Assembly (NCBI RefSeq): GCF_004217615.1
Contig: NZ_SHLD01000001.1
Location: 310,001 to 374,000 of the forward strand
Reading direction: 5' to 3'
Length of the DNA: 64,000 nucleotides
DNA from: Micromonospora kangleipakensis
GTDB lineage: Bacteria; Actinomycetota; Actinomycetes; Mycobacteriales; Micromonosporaceae
Within the stretch, counting starts at the first letter, position 1; each line of letters begins with the position of its first letter. A model generated the notes under the pieces. It was not told where the DNA came from, made no database searches, and saw only the letters and a list, made by a program, of their open reading frames with translations. Positions 1 through 7,926 of this stretch are shown here, piece after piece. Position numbers and translations under genes: made by a program.

Positions 1-847
1 GCACGTTCTTGTAGTAGTCGAAGGTCTTGGCGGCGCCGAAGTGGGCGTCGACCCCGGCGGACTGCCGGTTGGAGTTCGCGCCGTTGCCCCAGGTGTTGTC
101 GGCGTCGGTGAAGGTGGTGCAGGTCGACGTGCCGTTGTTCATGTCGCAGGTACGGCCGTTGCCGTGCGACGGGTCCACCATCTGGTAGGTGCTGCCGGAG
201 AGCGTGGTGTCGATGCTGACCGTGCCGGAGTAGATGCTGTTGCCGGTGCCGGCAACCGTCTCGATGTCGTCGTACGACCCGATCACCTTGCCGCTGGTGG
301 CGTCGGTGATGACGTGCAGCTTCGACGGGGTCTGCTTGTCGGCCTTCATGCCGGAGGCGACGGTCTCCCAGGCCAGCCGGCCCCGGCCGGAGCTGGCGTC
401 GACGAAGAGCTCCGGCGCACCGACGGAGGTGAGCGAGCCGGAGAAGGCCTGGCGTGCGCTCGCCTTGGCGGCCGCCGCGTCGACCTTGGCGGTGGTGCCC
501 AGGGTCAGCGGTGCGGCCAGGCCGACGGACGTGCCGGCGTAGCTGCCGTTGGGGGCGGTGTGGATGACGAAGTCACCGCCGTACACGCGCAGGCCGTGGT
601 ACGTCCGGGTGTACCGGGTGTGCGCGGCGCCGCTGGCATCCACCTTCGTGCGGACCGCCTGGTACGCCTCACCGCCGGCGCCCTGCACGGCGCCGGGGTT
701 GGTGCGGAGCAGGTTGTCCGCGCGGGCTGCGGCGGTGGATTCCGGAGCGGGGGCGCTGGGGGTTGCCGCGTGCGCCGTGGTGGCGACGCAGGTCAGCACG
801 CCACTGGTGAGCAGAGCTGCGCCGACTGCGGCGAGGGGTCTTTTCAC
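1..847 (-). CDS. M4 (thermolysin-like) neutral metalloprotease, 5' part
   Basis: This is the N-terminal 282 residues of a secreted metalloprotease; the gene runs off the left edge, so the HExxH catalytic helix is not in the window. The GTG start follows AGGAGGG at a short spacing and gives a signal peptide (KRPLAAVGAALLTSG..., cleavage near AHA-A). An FTP/PepSY-type propeptide follows (RYTRTYHGLRVYGGDFVIH, then KLHVITDATSGKVIGSYDDI), and the mature domain begins near residue 190 (GNSIYSGTVSIDTTLSG). At the edge, GVDAHFGAAKTFDYYKNV is the typical M4 segment before the catalytic helix. It is divergent from an emfourin-like lipoprotein, which may inhibit it. Confidence 0.9.
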   Translation of the reverse strand, partial: MKRPLAAVGAALLTSGVLTCVATTAHAATPSAPAPESTAAARADNLLRTNPGAVQGAGGEAYQAVRTKVDASGAAHTRYTRTYHGLRVYGGDFVIHTAPNGSYAGTSVGLAAPLTLGTTAKVDAAAAKASARQAFSGSLTSVGAPELFVDASSGRGRLAWETVASGMKADKQTPSKLHVITDATSGKVIGSYDDIETVAGTGNSIYSGTVSIDTTLSGSTYQMVDPSHGNGRTCDMNNGTSTCTTFTDADNTWGNGANSNRQSAGVDAHFGAAKTFDYYKNV

Positions 848-890
848 GGGCCCTCCTGACGGGGGAAAGTTGTGACGGGGGTAGTCACGC

Positions 891-910
891 ATGTAGATAT
901 AGCGATACAT
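891..910. promoter_or_regulatory. imperfect AT-rich inverted repeat between protease and lipoprotein
   Basis: Outer arms ATGTA/TACAT flank an AT-rich centre in otherwise GC-rich DNA, in the 171-bp divergent intergenic region. A GTGAC/GTCAC repeat lies beside it at 872-888. Position suggests an operator for one or both genes; no regulator can be assigned. Confidence 0.25.
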
Positions 911-1018
911 CGAAGAAAGGGGAAGAGGGCGAGCGCTTTCCTGCCGGGGACACTGGCCGTTCGGATGAGGCGGTCCAGGTGACGGGAACCGGGCGGCACG
1001 GCCGCGCGTCCGATCGGC

Positions 1019-1489
1019 ATGAGATCGAACCCCCGCGCGGCGGCCCTCCTCGCCGCACTTCTCGTCGCCCTGGCCGGCTGCGCGACGACCGACCCGACCG
1101 TGGCCACCCCCGGCGCCCCCGCCTCCGGTTCGGCGTCCGCCACCCTTGCCGCTCGGGTGGTGCTGGCGAAATCCGGCGGCATCGCCGGGCTGCGGGACAC
1201 GGTCACCGTCGAGCCCGACGGCCGGTGGACCGTGGCCGACAAGACCGGCGCCACCCGTTCCGGGCAGCTCGGCCCGGCGGACCTCGACCGGCTGCGCCAG
1301 CTCACCGCCGACTCCCGGCTGGCCGGCGAGACGGCCGCCACCACCGCCCCGAGCAGCTGCGCCGACGCGTTCACCTACCAGCTCACCGTGGGCGACCGGA
1401 CGACCGGCTACGTGGACTGCCCCACCGATCCCGACCGCCCGGCGGCCACCGCCGCCGTGGTGGAGCTGCTCACCCGCGCCACCACCTGA
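1019..1489 (+). CDS. emfourin-like lipoprotein, probable M4 protease inhibitor
   Basis: A 156-residue protein with a lipoprotein signal (hydrophobic stretch, lipobox LAGC, lipidated Cys21). Residues about 45-155 resemble the emfourin family of M4 peptidase inhibitors: an early SGGIAG motif, a short beta segment (VTVEPDGRWTV), an LGPADLDRLRQL helix, and a late YQLTVGDRTTGYVDC strand followed by a final helix. Emfourins are usually encoded next to M4 peptidases, and an M4 gene lies divergently 171 bp away. The Cys pair around residues 116 and 132 may be a disulfide. Inhibitory function is inferred from family resemblance and context. Confidence 0.7.
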   Translation: MRSNPRAAALLAALLVALAGCATTDPTVATPGAPASGSASATLAARVVLAKSGGIAGLRDTVTVEPDGRWTVADKTGATRSGQLGPADLDRLRQLTADSRLAGETAATTAPSSCADAFTYQLTVGDRTTGYVDCPTDPDRPAATAAVVELLTRATT

Positions 1490-1513
1490 CCCGCGGGGGC
1501 GACCCCGGCGACC

Positions 1514-2040
1514 TCACCAGCCGTCGGCGGCGGCCAGCAGGGCGCGGCGGACGGTCTGGATCTCCCGTCGGCCCGCCGCCGCCGGCCGGGCCGCGAGGAA
1601 GAGCGTGTTGAGCGGCGGCACCGGCGGCGCGAGCAGCTCGCGCAGCGCGCCGGAGGCCAGCTCGCCCCGGCAGAGGTACGTCGGCAGCACGCTCGCCCCG
1701 GCGCCGGCGAGCACCGCCGCCCGGACCGCCCGCAGGTCGGCCACGACCAGGCTCGGCGTGCGGGTGAGCCGGGTGTCGAAGACGGTCCGCCAGTACCGGC
1801 GCACGATCGGGGCCTCCTCGGCGTACGCGACGAGTGGCACGTCGCGCAGCGCCTGCGGGGTCACCGGCTCCGGCAGCCGCTCCGAAGAGCGGCCGGCCGA
1901 CGATCTCCTCCAGCGCTCGGAGCTGGGCGGTGACGGTCGGCTGGGCCAGCCCGAGCAGCTCGGCCGCCCCGGTCACCGACCCCGGTGCACGGCGAGGAAG
2001 CTCCGGAGCAGGTCCAACGATGCGAGGTGGACCTCGTCTC
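1514..2040 (-). pseudogene. LysR-family regulator, broken by frameshifts and an internal deletion
   Basis: Pieces of one LysR protein lie in different frames. Near 2030-1985 the frame reads LDLLRSFLAVHRG and then hits a stop. The next frame gives the winged helix (VTGAAELLGLAQPTVTAQL...GRPLF, to about 1880). A third frame gives VTPQALRDVPLVAYAEEAP through to the stop at 1514. About 90 residues expected between the helix-turn-helix and the effector domain are missing, and the jump from GRPLF to VTPQAL is direct. No single start gives a complete protein, so this is called a pseudogene and not a sequencing error. Confidence 0.75.
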
Positions 2041-2171
2041 GGTGGCCGGCGGGCAGCCGCCGCTGGACGGCCGGGACGAGAACGACAAGACCCAGAACGA
2101 CTTCCTCGCCACCGCCGGTGTGGAGCAGACCCCGAAGGCCACCGAGGTCGACCCGTCCGGGTACGACCTGA

Positions 2172-2787
2172 CTAGACGACGTAGTCCGGTGGCAGGCCGG
2201 TGCCGCGCAGTTCGGGCGGCAGGTGGGCCACGTCGTTGACGGCGATCAGGTTCGGCGGCCCGCCCGAGCTGTAGCGGATCACGGTCAGCCCGCAGTTGTG
2301 GTGGTTCAGGCCCAGCCAGCGCCGCTCTGGGGCGTCCAAGGCGTGCCGGACGAACCAGGCGATCAGGAAGTTGTGCGTGATCACCAGTTCGCGGACGTCC
2401 CCCGTCGGCCGGGGGCGTCGCGAACCGGGCCACGGCCTCCGCCGTCCGGCGCGGCCCGTCCGTCCGCTCGCGCTCGTCGAAGCCGGCCAGGAAGCTCGCG
2501 TACGCCGGGGGCAGGCCGGCCGGGTCCGTGTCGTGCGGCAGGTGGTCCCCGACCATCTCCGCGGCGTGCACGGGTACGCCCGGCAGCGCTGCGGCGACCA
2601 GCTCGGCGGTCTCGGCGGCCCGGCGCAGCGGTCCATGGTGGATGGTCGCGAACGGCAGCCCACGCAGCCGCTCCCCCAGCAGGGTCGCCTGCCGCCGGCC
2701 GCGGTCGGCGAGCCCCGTCTCCGGCGCCTCGTCCTCCGCCCGGTGCTGCTCACCGTGCCGGGCCAGGTAGAGCAACCGGCTCGCCAT
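2172..2787 (-). pseudogene. histidine phosphatase (phosphoglycerate mutase-like), one frameshift
   Basis: The N-terminal frame reads MASRLLYLARHGEQ, with the phosphohistidine RHG motif at residues 10-12, and continues to ARFATPPAD. The C-terminal frame resumes with VRELVITHNFLIAWFVRHAL (second catalytic His in ITHN) and ends PPDYVV. The break is at a run of five C on the + strand (2399-2403); four would restore one frame of about 204 residues. It may be a true mutation or a homopolymer sequencing error. The family dephosphorylates small phosphorylated metabolites; the substrate is unknown. Confidence 0.75.
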
Positions 2788-2849
2788 CCGTCACCTCACC
2801 CATGATCGGGAGACGCGAGCCTAGCCCGCGCCTCCCGATCGTGCCGACC

Positions 2850-3509
2850 TCAGACGTTCCGACCGTGGTCGATGCGCCACAGCGTCCCGCTGACCCAGGC
2901 CCAGGCGACCGCCACGGCGAGGCCGAAGCCGACCATGGTCAGCGGCACCGGCCGGACGATCAGGGCCACCCAGGCGGTCCCGAAGCAGACCCCGCTGGCC
3001 AGGCTGTACGCGGCCCAGCCGCGCTCGCCCCGCCGGGCGCCCCGGCGGGCGGCGGCCACCGCGGCGACGATCAGCGCCACGAAGCCGACCGTCGCCCCGA
3101 GGAAGTGCAGCCCGCCGTGCCAGCTCACCTGGCCGGGGCCGCTCGGCGTACCGACCGGGAAGCCGTCGGCCGGATCGGCCCGGAAGATCCCGGCGAGCAC
3201 CAGCCCGACCCCGTAGAGGCCGAGCAGCCTCGGCAGCCACCGGGCGCCGGTGTCCCGGCGGCCCAGCGCGGCGGCGGCGCCGAGCACCAGCAGCCCGCTG
3301 GCGAGGAAGGTGGCGATCTGTACCCACCCCAGCTCGCCGTTGCTCAGCACACTCGCCGGATGCCGGCGGAAGTCGAAGCCGTCCCGGCTGAAGCCCTGGA
3401 CCAGCACGGAGCCGACGAAGAGCGGGCCAGCGAGGACGCCGCCGGCCAGCAACGCCCGGTCCCGGCCGACCGCGGCCGGCCGCACCCGAAGAGGAATCGC
3501 CTGGGTCAT
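2850..3509 (-). CDS. DUF998 family integral membrane protein
   Basis: A 219-residue protein with about six hydrophobic segments, the first at LLAGGVLAGPLFVGSVLV. The conserved DUF998 pattern is visible: FSRDGFDFRRHPASVLSNGELGW, a central GLVLAGIFRADPADGFP loop, and HGGLHFLGA. It ends IDHGRNV. It lies 12 bp downstream of a VOC gene on the same strand and is probably co-transcribed with it. DUF998 proteins are uncharacterised polytopic membrane proteins; no function is assigned. Confidence 0.85.
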   Translation of the reverse strand: MTQAIPLRVRPAAVGRDRALLAGGVLAGPLFVGSVLVQGFSRDGFDFRRHPASVLSNGELGWVQIATFLASGLLVLGAAAALGRRDTGARWLPRLLGLYGVGLVLAGIFRADPADGFPVGTPSGPGQVSWHGGLHFLGATVGFVALIVAAVAAARRGARRGERGWAAYSLASGVCFGTAWVALIVRPVPLTMVGFGLAVAVAWAWVSGTLWRIDHGRNV

Positions 3510-3521
3510 CTGGCCGCCCCC

Positions 3522-3941
3522 TCAGGCCTTCGGGTGCATCTGGCCGATGCGGATCCGGTTGCCGAACGGGTCCCGGATGCCGAAGTCGATGCCGTACGGA
3601 CGCTCGGTCGGCTCGTCGGTGATGTCCACACCCTTGGCCACCAGGTCCTCGTACGTCTTGCGGGCGTCGTCGGTGGTCATGAAGAGGTAGCCGCCCAGCG
3701 CCCCCTTGGTGAGCAACTCCCGGACCTGCTCGGCGGTGGCCGGGTCGAGGGCCGGCGGACCGGGCTTCTCCAGCAGGATCTCCCGGTCCGGGTCGTCCGG
3801 GAGGTTGACCGTCAGCCAGCGCATGAAGCCGAGGTCCTGGTCGGTGTTGACCTCCATGCCGAGCTTGCCGACGTAGAAGTCGAGGGCCTCGTCCTGGTCG
3901 AGGACGTAGATCTGGGAGCGGGAAATCGAGTTCATCGTCAT
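3522..3941 (-). CDS. VOC family (glyoxalase/bleomycin resistance-like) protein
   Basis: 139 residues forming one vicinal-oxygen-chelate domain: an N-terminal strand SRSQIYVLDQDEALDFYVGKLG, then LGFMRWLTVNLP, EILLEKPGPP, and a C-terminal GIDFGIRDPFGNRIRIGQ. This is the single-domain form that usually works as a dimer. Members of this subgroup in actinomycetes often sit near an AraC-type regulator, and one occurs at 6024-6425, now separated by the asparagine-synthetase-like gene. Substrate is unknown. Confidence 0.85.
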   Translation of the reverse strand: MTMNSISRSQIYVLDQDEALDFYVGKLGMEVNTDQDLGFMRWLTVNLPDDPDREILLEKPGPPALDPATAEQVRELLTKGALGGYLFMTTDDARKTYEDLVAKGVDITDEPTERPYGIDFGIRDPFGNRIRIGQMHPKA

Positions 3942-4135
3942 GCCAACGACGCTAGACGGGGGCCTTCATCTCAGGCTTCTCCAAAACTGCTCGCCTCGGC
4001 GAAAGCGTCGGCCGACGGTACCGGTACGACATTTGCCTGATGTTCCTCGTTTGTTCTTGCGGGACACCGCGGCAGGTGTGCGCTGTGTTTACTTGCGTCA
4101 CGGGGTTGCCGCCCCGCGGGTCCGGAGGATCGCCG

Positions 4136-6019
4136 ATGCACATCATGCTGGCTTGGTTCGCCGACCGGACGCTGCCCGAACAGACCCGACGGGCCGCCCG
4201 GGACCGCTTCGAGGCGAGCCTCGCCGAGGTGATCCCGGCGAGCTTCCGTCGGCACGAGTTCGGCGGCGAGGACTGGGGCGTCACCGTTCTCCACCCGCAC
4301 GAACCTGGGGCGTACCGATGGTCGACCGTGGACGTGACCGGTCCGGTCACCGCGGTCTCGCTGGGGCTCCCGGTGGGCCTCGACGTGACCGGCGGCCCGA
4401 CCGCGCTGGCCGACCGGCTGTTGGCCGGCGAGGACGTGCACCGGGAGGTGGTGCCGCCGTTCGGGCTGCTCGCTCTCCAGGCCGCCGGTCGCTTCGCCCT
4501 GCAGCAGGACTGGCTCGGGATGTGCCGGGTATTCACCGGCACGTCGGGCGGGGTGACGGCGTTCTGCACCCGGCCCAGCCCGCTCGCCGCCTTCCTGCAC
4601 GGCGACGTCCGCCCCGACCCCGACGGGTGGCGGTCCTACGCGCTCTGCGGGCACTTCGGCGGCGACCTCTCGCCGGTGGCCGGCACCCGGCTGCTCCGGC
4701 CCGGCGAGCGGGTGACCGGCCGCCGCCGCGCCGACGGCGGCTGGGACCTCACCACCTCGACCCGGTACGCCACCGACGACGTGGTGACCAGCGGGTTCAC
4801 CGGCCGGGGCGGGTCGCTCGACGACCTGCTGGACCGGGCGGCCGACGCCCTCACCAGAACCGCGGCCAGCGTCCACCGGCTCTACGCCGACGAGATCCCG
4901 CTCGGGTTGTCCGGCGGCAAGGACTCCCGGCTCATCGCGGCGTCGCTGCTCGCCGCCGGCGGCACCCCCAGGTTCGTGACCAACGAGGACACCGGGGCGG
5001 AGGGCGAGGTGGCCCGGCAGCTCGTGCAGATCCTGCGGAACAAGCGCGGGCTGCACCCGGAGCACGAGTTCCGGCTCGCCGGGGCGCCGGCCCGGGTGCT
5101 CGGCACCGGCCTGCGGGAGCGCACCAGGCGGCTGCAGCGGCTGCACGACTACCAGTTCCCCTCGAGCTACGTGGTCCGCCCGGCCGCCGCCACCCGCCTC
5201 GACGAGCGGGTCCGCCCGGCCACCTTCACCGGCGCCGCCGGCGAGCTCGCCACCGGCTACTGGTATCCACCCGCGGACGCGGAGACGGCGTCACCTGAGC
5301 AGGCCGGGCTGGCGAAACTCCTGGCGGCGGTGCCGAGAGCGGCAGCCACCGAGCCGGCGGTCGCCGCCGAGCAGGACCGGATCGCCGCGGTGCTCCGCCA
5401 CGCCCGCGACATCGGCCTGCGCGACCTGCACCTCCTCGATCACCTCTACCTGGTGGAACGGATGCGCCGCTGGTGCACCTCCGCCAACGCCACCGGCATG
5501 GTCACCCCGTTCCTCGCCCCCGGCTTCGTCGCCGCCACGTTCGGCCTGACCCCCGAGCAGAAGCGCGGCCGGCTGCTGCACACCGGACTGATCGAACGGC
5601 TGGTCCCGGAGTGGGCGGAGGTCCCATTCGTCAGCGTCAGCACCGGCGGGTCCACCGCCACCCGGGTGTGGGAGGGCGACGGCATCGAGGTGATCGCCGA
5701 TCTGCTCGACACGGCGCACGGCCCGATCACCGAGGTGATCCACCGGCCGGCGGTGGTGAAGGTGCTGCGGGCGGCCGTCAACGGCGGTCGCGCCGACGCC
5801 CGGACGTTGCAGCAGTTCACCTGGTTGGCGCTCGCCTCCCACCAGCTCGAACCTGGCGCCACCCGGCCCACCACCACCACCGCCACGTACGCCCGGATCA
5901 CCGCACCCCCGCGCCCGCGTACGCCGACGCACCCGCTGGTCACCCGGCTGCGCTGGATCAAGCGGACCCGGCTCGGCAACCGGATCTGGGGCGAGGTGCG
6001 CAGGCGGGTAGGCCGCTGA
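4136..6019 (+). CDS. asparagine-synthetase-like ATP pyrophosphatase without glutaminase nucleophile
   Basis: Start chosen at ATG 4136 because GGAGG lies at 4124-4128; an ATG at 4040 in the same frame lacks a site. The 627-residue product carries the PP-loop SGGKDSR (residues 259-265) that binds ATP in asparagine synthetase and its relatives, with family-like helices to the C terminus (TGAAGELATGYW; LYLVERMRRWCTSANATGMVTPFLAP). The N terminus reads MHIM, without the catalytic Cys2 of class II glutamine amidotransferases, so it cannot take ammonia from glutamine in the usual way. Relatives of this form include lasso-peptide cyclases and beta-lactam synthetases. No precursor peptide or biosynthetic neighbours are visible, so substrate is open. 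Confidence 0.75.
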   Translation: MHIMLAWFADRTLPEQTRRAARDRFEASLAEVIPASFRRHEFGGEDWGVTVLHPHEPGAYRWSTVDVTGPVTAVSLGLPVGLDVTGGPTALADRLLAGEDVHREVVPPFGLLALQAAGRFALQQDWLGMCRVFTGTSGGVTAFCTRPSPLAAFLHGDVRPDPDGWRSYALCGHFGGDLSPVAGTRLLRPGERVTGRRRADGGWDLTTSTRYATDDVVTSGFTGRGGSLDDLLDRAADALTRTAASVHRLYADEIPLGLSGGKDSRLIAASLLAAGGTPRFVTNEDTGAEGEVARQLVQILRNKRGLHPEHEFRLAGAPARVLGTGLRERTRRLQRLHDYQFPSSYVVRPAAATRLDERVRPATFTGAAGELATGYWYPPADAETASPEQAGLAKLLAAVPRAAATEPAVAAEQDRIAAVLRHARDIGLRDLHLLDHLYLVERMRRWCTSANATGMVTPFLAPGFVAATFGLTPEQKRGRLLHTGLIERLVPEWAEVPFVSVSTGGSTATRVWEGDGIEVIADLLDTAHGPITEVIHRPAVVKVLRAAVNGGRADARTLQQFTWLALASHQLEPGATRPTTTTATYARITAPPRPRTPTHPLVTRLRWIKRTRLGNRIWGEVRRRVGR

Positions 6020-6023
6020 CCGG

Positions 6024-6425
6024 TCAGCGGACGCTGCTCGGCCGCATCCAGGCCTTGGCGAAGCAGCTCGGCACGGCCGGGGCAGGGGCCTTCCGCCGCC
6101 GGTAGTCCGAGGGCGACTCGCCGACGATGTCGCGGAAGGTGCGGCTGAAGGTGCCCAGGCTGCCGAACCCGACCGCGTAGCAGATCTCGGTGACCGGCTG
6201 GTCGGTCTGCACCAGCAGGTACATCGCCCGCTCGACCCGACGGCGTTGCAGGTAGCGGTGCGGGGTCTCGCCGAAGGTGGCGCGGAAGGTCCGGATGAAG
6301 TGCGCCGCGGAGACGTGCGCGATCCGGGCCAGCGCCGGCACGTCGAGCGGCTCGGCGTACGACCGGTCCATGGCGTCCCGGGCGCGCAGCATCGCCCGGT
6401 TGGACTCCTCCACGGCGCGGCTCAT
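6024..6425 (-). CDS. AraC family transcriptional regulator (DNA-binding domain only)
   Basis: 133 residues, almost all one AraC/XylS double helix-turn-helix: LDVPALARIAHVSAAHFIRTF (first HTH), then RRRVERAMYLLVQTDQPVTEICYAVGF and the signature FSRTFRDIVGESPSDYRRR. There is no sensor domain. It converges on the asparagine-synthetase-like gene, with 4 bp between the stop codons. Stand-alone AraC proteins of this type commonly regulate adjacent VOC genes; control of the 3522-3941 gene is an inference. Confidence 0.85.
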   Translation of the reverse strand: MSRAVEESNRAMLRARDAMDRSYAEPLDVPALARIAHVSAAHFIRTFRATFGETPHRYLQRRRVERAMYLLVQTDQPVTEICYAVGFGSLGTFSRTFRDIVGESPSDYRRRKAPAPAVPSCFAKAWMRPSSVR

Positions 6426-6461
6426 CGCCGTCAGGTTACCGCTCGGGCTGGGCGACGCCGG

Positions 6462-6623
6462 TCAGCCCACGACCACGTCGAGAGCGCGAAGCTGGTCCGG
6501 GCTGGCCACCACCTCGATGCCGATGGCGCGGTTGGTGACGGTGAAGCTGATCGCGATGCGGGTACGCCCGTCGACGACCACGACGGACGACCCGTGCACC
6601 GCGGCGGCGGGGTTGGCCGGCAG
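6462..6623 (-). pseudogene. 3' stump of a SigJ-type ECF sigma factor
   Basis: Only the last 53 or so codons remain, reading NPAAAVHGSSVVVVDGR, then ISFTVTNRAIGIEVVASP and DQLRALDVVVG before the stop. This matches the end of the SnoaL-like C-terminal domain of SigJ-type sigma factors. A stop codon and unrelated DNA begin at about 6624, so the sigma-2 and sigma-4 domains are gone. It marks the left limit of undisturbed chromosome before the mosaic region. Confidence 0.6.
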
Positions 6624-6817
6624 CTAGTGCCGTCTCCACAAACGTTGGCCGGGTTGATCGGGGCTGAGGAAATGTCGTAGGTGTGGTGTTGGCTTCGGTT
6701 CGTGCCTCGTCGTCGGGATCCCGCCGCCCCGCGGGTCGTGCATCGCACCGCGCGCGTCGCGTTGCGGGTGATTCCCGGGCAGCGGCGCCGTTGTTTCGGG
6801 CTGCTGCGCTCCGCCGG
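6624..6817. other. unassigned junction sequence
   Basis: 194 bp between the sigma-factor stump and the endonuclease fragment. No gene with a recognisable product is seen on either strand. The abrupt start next to the truncated sigma gene suggests it is the end of an inserted element or a deletion join. Confidence 0.3.
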
Positions 6818-7000
6818 TCATGTATGGGCGTGGCCGCGTCGTCCCTCGCCGGTGTAGAGAAACACCGACCCGTCGGCGCTCCAACCGTCGTAGTTGTAGC
6901 CGTAAAGACTGCCCGCTTGGGGATCTGAGTAGAGGAAAACGTTGTGCGTGCTCCGCGAGGGCTCGATCCCGCCATACTTGCCGCCCCCGTAGCGCGCCAT
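6818..7000 (-). pseudogene. fragment of a ScoMcrA-like/HNH restriction endonuclease
   Basis: About 60 residues, MARYGGGKYGGIEPSRS followed by NVFLYSDP, YNYDGWSADGSV and FLYTGEGRRG. This YGG-GIEPS...YDGW...YTGEG pattern is typical of the SRA-like region of actinobacterial McrA-type HNH endonucleases that target modified DNA. The similarity stops about 10 residues before the frame ends, and the upstream side runs into an IS481-type end at 7032. It is an internal piece with both termini lost. Confidence 0.5.
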
Positions 7001-7031
7001 GCGGTGCTCCCGACTACGCCGGCAGCCGGCA

Positions 7032-7843
7032 TGTCCGGTCTCGGGACCTGCGTGACAGATTGGTATCAGGACCTGCGTGACACTGTGCCGAGGGCTGGCG
7101 CGGTAGGTGTCAGCGAACACCGGGCACCGTGATCGCAAGGCGCGGCTTCAGCGCACCCGTGGTGGGGCGATGACGTTCAGCCGGTTGCCGACGACGGCTT
7201 CACCACCTGGTACATGGCGTGATCCTGCCACCGGCCGGCGATGTTGAGGTACTCCGGCGCCATGCCGAACTGCACGAATCCGTTGCGTTCCAGCACGCGC
7301 TGCGATCTGACGTTGTGCAGCAGGGTCTCTGCCTGCACCCGGTGCAGCCCCAAGTCCTCGAAGGCCACCCGCACGATCTCGCGCACCGCCTTGGTCGCGA
7401 ACCCTCGGCCATTGTGGCTGGCGCTTACCCAGTAGCCCATGGCGCATGACTGGAACGGGCCGCGCACTATGCCGTTCAGGTTGATGCGGCCGATCACGCG
7501 ACCGGAGTCGTCGAGGATGACGTGGGGCAGCTTCGATCCCTGCTCGTGCTGCTGGAGATCGGCTTCGATGACGGCGTGCTGGCCGTCTGCCGTGAAGTAG
7601 TCCCCGCTCCGGATCGGGTCCCACGGCGCGAGAAACTCACGGTTGACGTGGAGCAACTCGGCCAGGGCCGGCGCATCCTCCGAGGTAACGAGTCGGGTGA
7701 TGTTCACCCACCCATCGTCTCAGGCGGGCAGGTCCCCTTCCTCGCCAGGATGGACCGGAGGCGGGGGCACGCCATGATCGTCTAGCCGGAGGTGTCACCC
7801 ACGTCCCGAGACTGATTTGTCACGCAGGTCCTGAGACCCGACA
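7032..7843. mobile_element. IS481-type ended cassette without transposase, carrying a GNAT gene
   Basis: Left end 7032-7057 and right end 7818-7843 are 26-bp inverted repeats matching at 24 positions, each beginning TGTC outward. Each end carries a second, inner copy of its ACCTGCGTGACA-like motif, as in IS481 family termini. The same left-end sequence precedes an IS481 transposase start at 27409. Inside there is only an acetyltransferase gene. A 15-bp direct repeat built on GCCGGCAGCCGGC flanks the unit (7017-7031 and 7844-7858). It could be a target duplication, but a related sequence adjoins the other IS481-type ends, so it may belong to the ends. Confidence 0.6.
7177..7707 (-). CDS. GNAT family N-acetyltransferase (RimJ/RimL type)
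   Basis: 176 residues from ATG 7707. The GNAT core is clear: ITRLVTSEDAPALAELLHVN at the N terminus, the acceptor strand VIGRINLNGIVRG, then the acetyl-CoA loop region GYWVSASHNGRGFATKAVREI, and LGLHRVQAETLLHNVRSQRVLERNGF. This is the pattern of ribosomal-protein N-terminal acetyltransferases and related small-molecule acetyltransferases. It is the only gene within the IS481-ended cassette. The substrate is unknown; resistance or toxin-type roles cannot be told from sequence. Confidence 0.9.
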   Translation of the reverse strand: MNITRLVTSEDAPALAELLHVNREFLAPWDPIRSGDYFTADGQHAVIEADLQQHEQGSKLPHVILDDSGRVIGRINLNGIVRGPFQSCAMGYWVSASHNGRGFATKAVREIVRVAFEDLGLHRVQAETLLHNVRSQRVLERNGFVQFGMAPEYLNIAGRWQDHAMYQVVKPSSATG

Positions 7844-7926
7844 CGCCGGCAGCCGGCATGGGTCGTGTCCCGGCTGATGCTTGACACTTGCGTCCCACCA
7901 GATGCTTGACATGATCACAGCCGAAC

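Noticed and set aside
1985..2239. Plus-strand open frame with protein-like segment EVDLVSVAGGQPPLDGRDE and NDFLATAGVEQTPKATEVD
   Set aside because: It overlaps the LysR relic and phosphatase ends, has no start signal and matches no family I know. Possibly a scrap of another gene, not enough to annotate.
2223..4040. 605-codon plus-strand frame
   Set aside because: Antisense to the phosphatase, DUF998 and VOC genes, each with good motifs; residues are Arg/Pro/Gly-rich noise.
4040..4135. Extended N terminus or lasso precursor before the asparagine-synthetase-like gene
   Set aside because: The upstream in-frame ATG lacks a ribosome site, the added residues look non-native, and no leader-core peptide pattern is visible.
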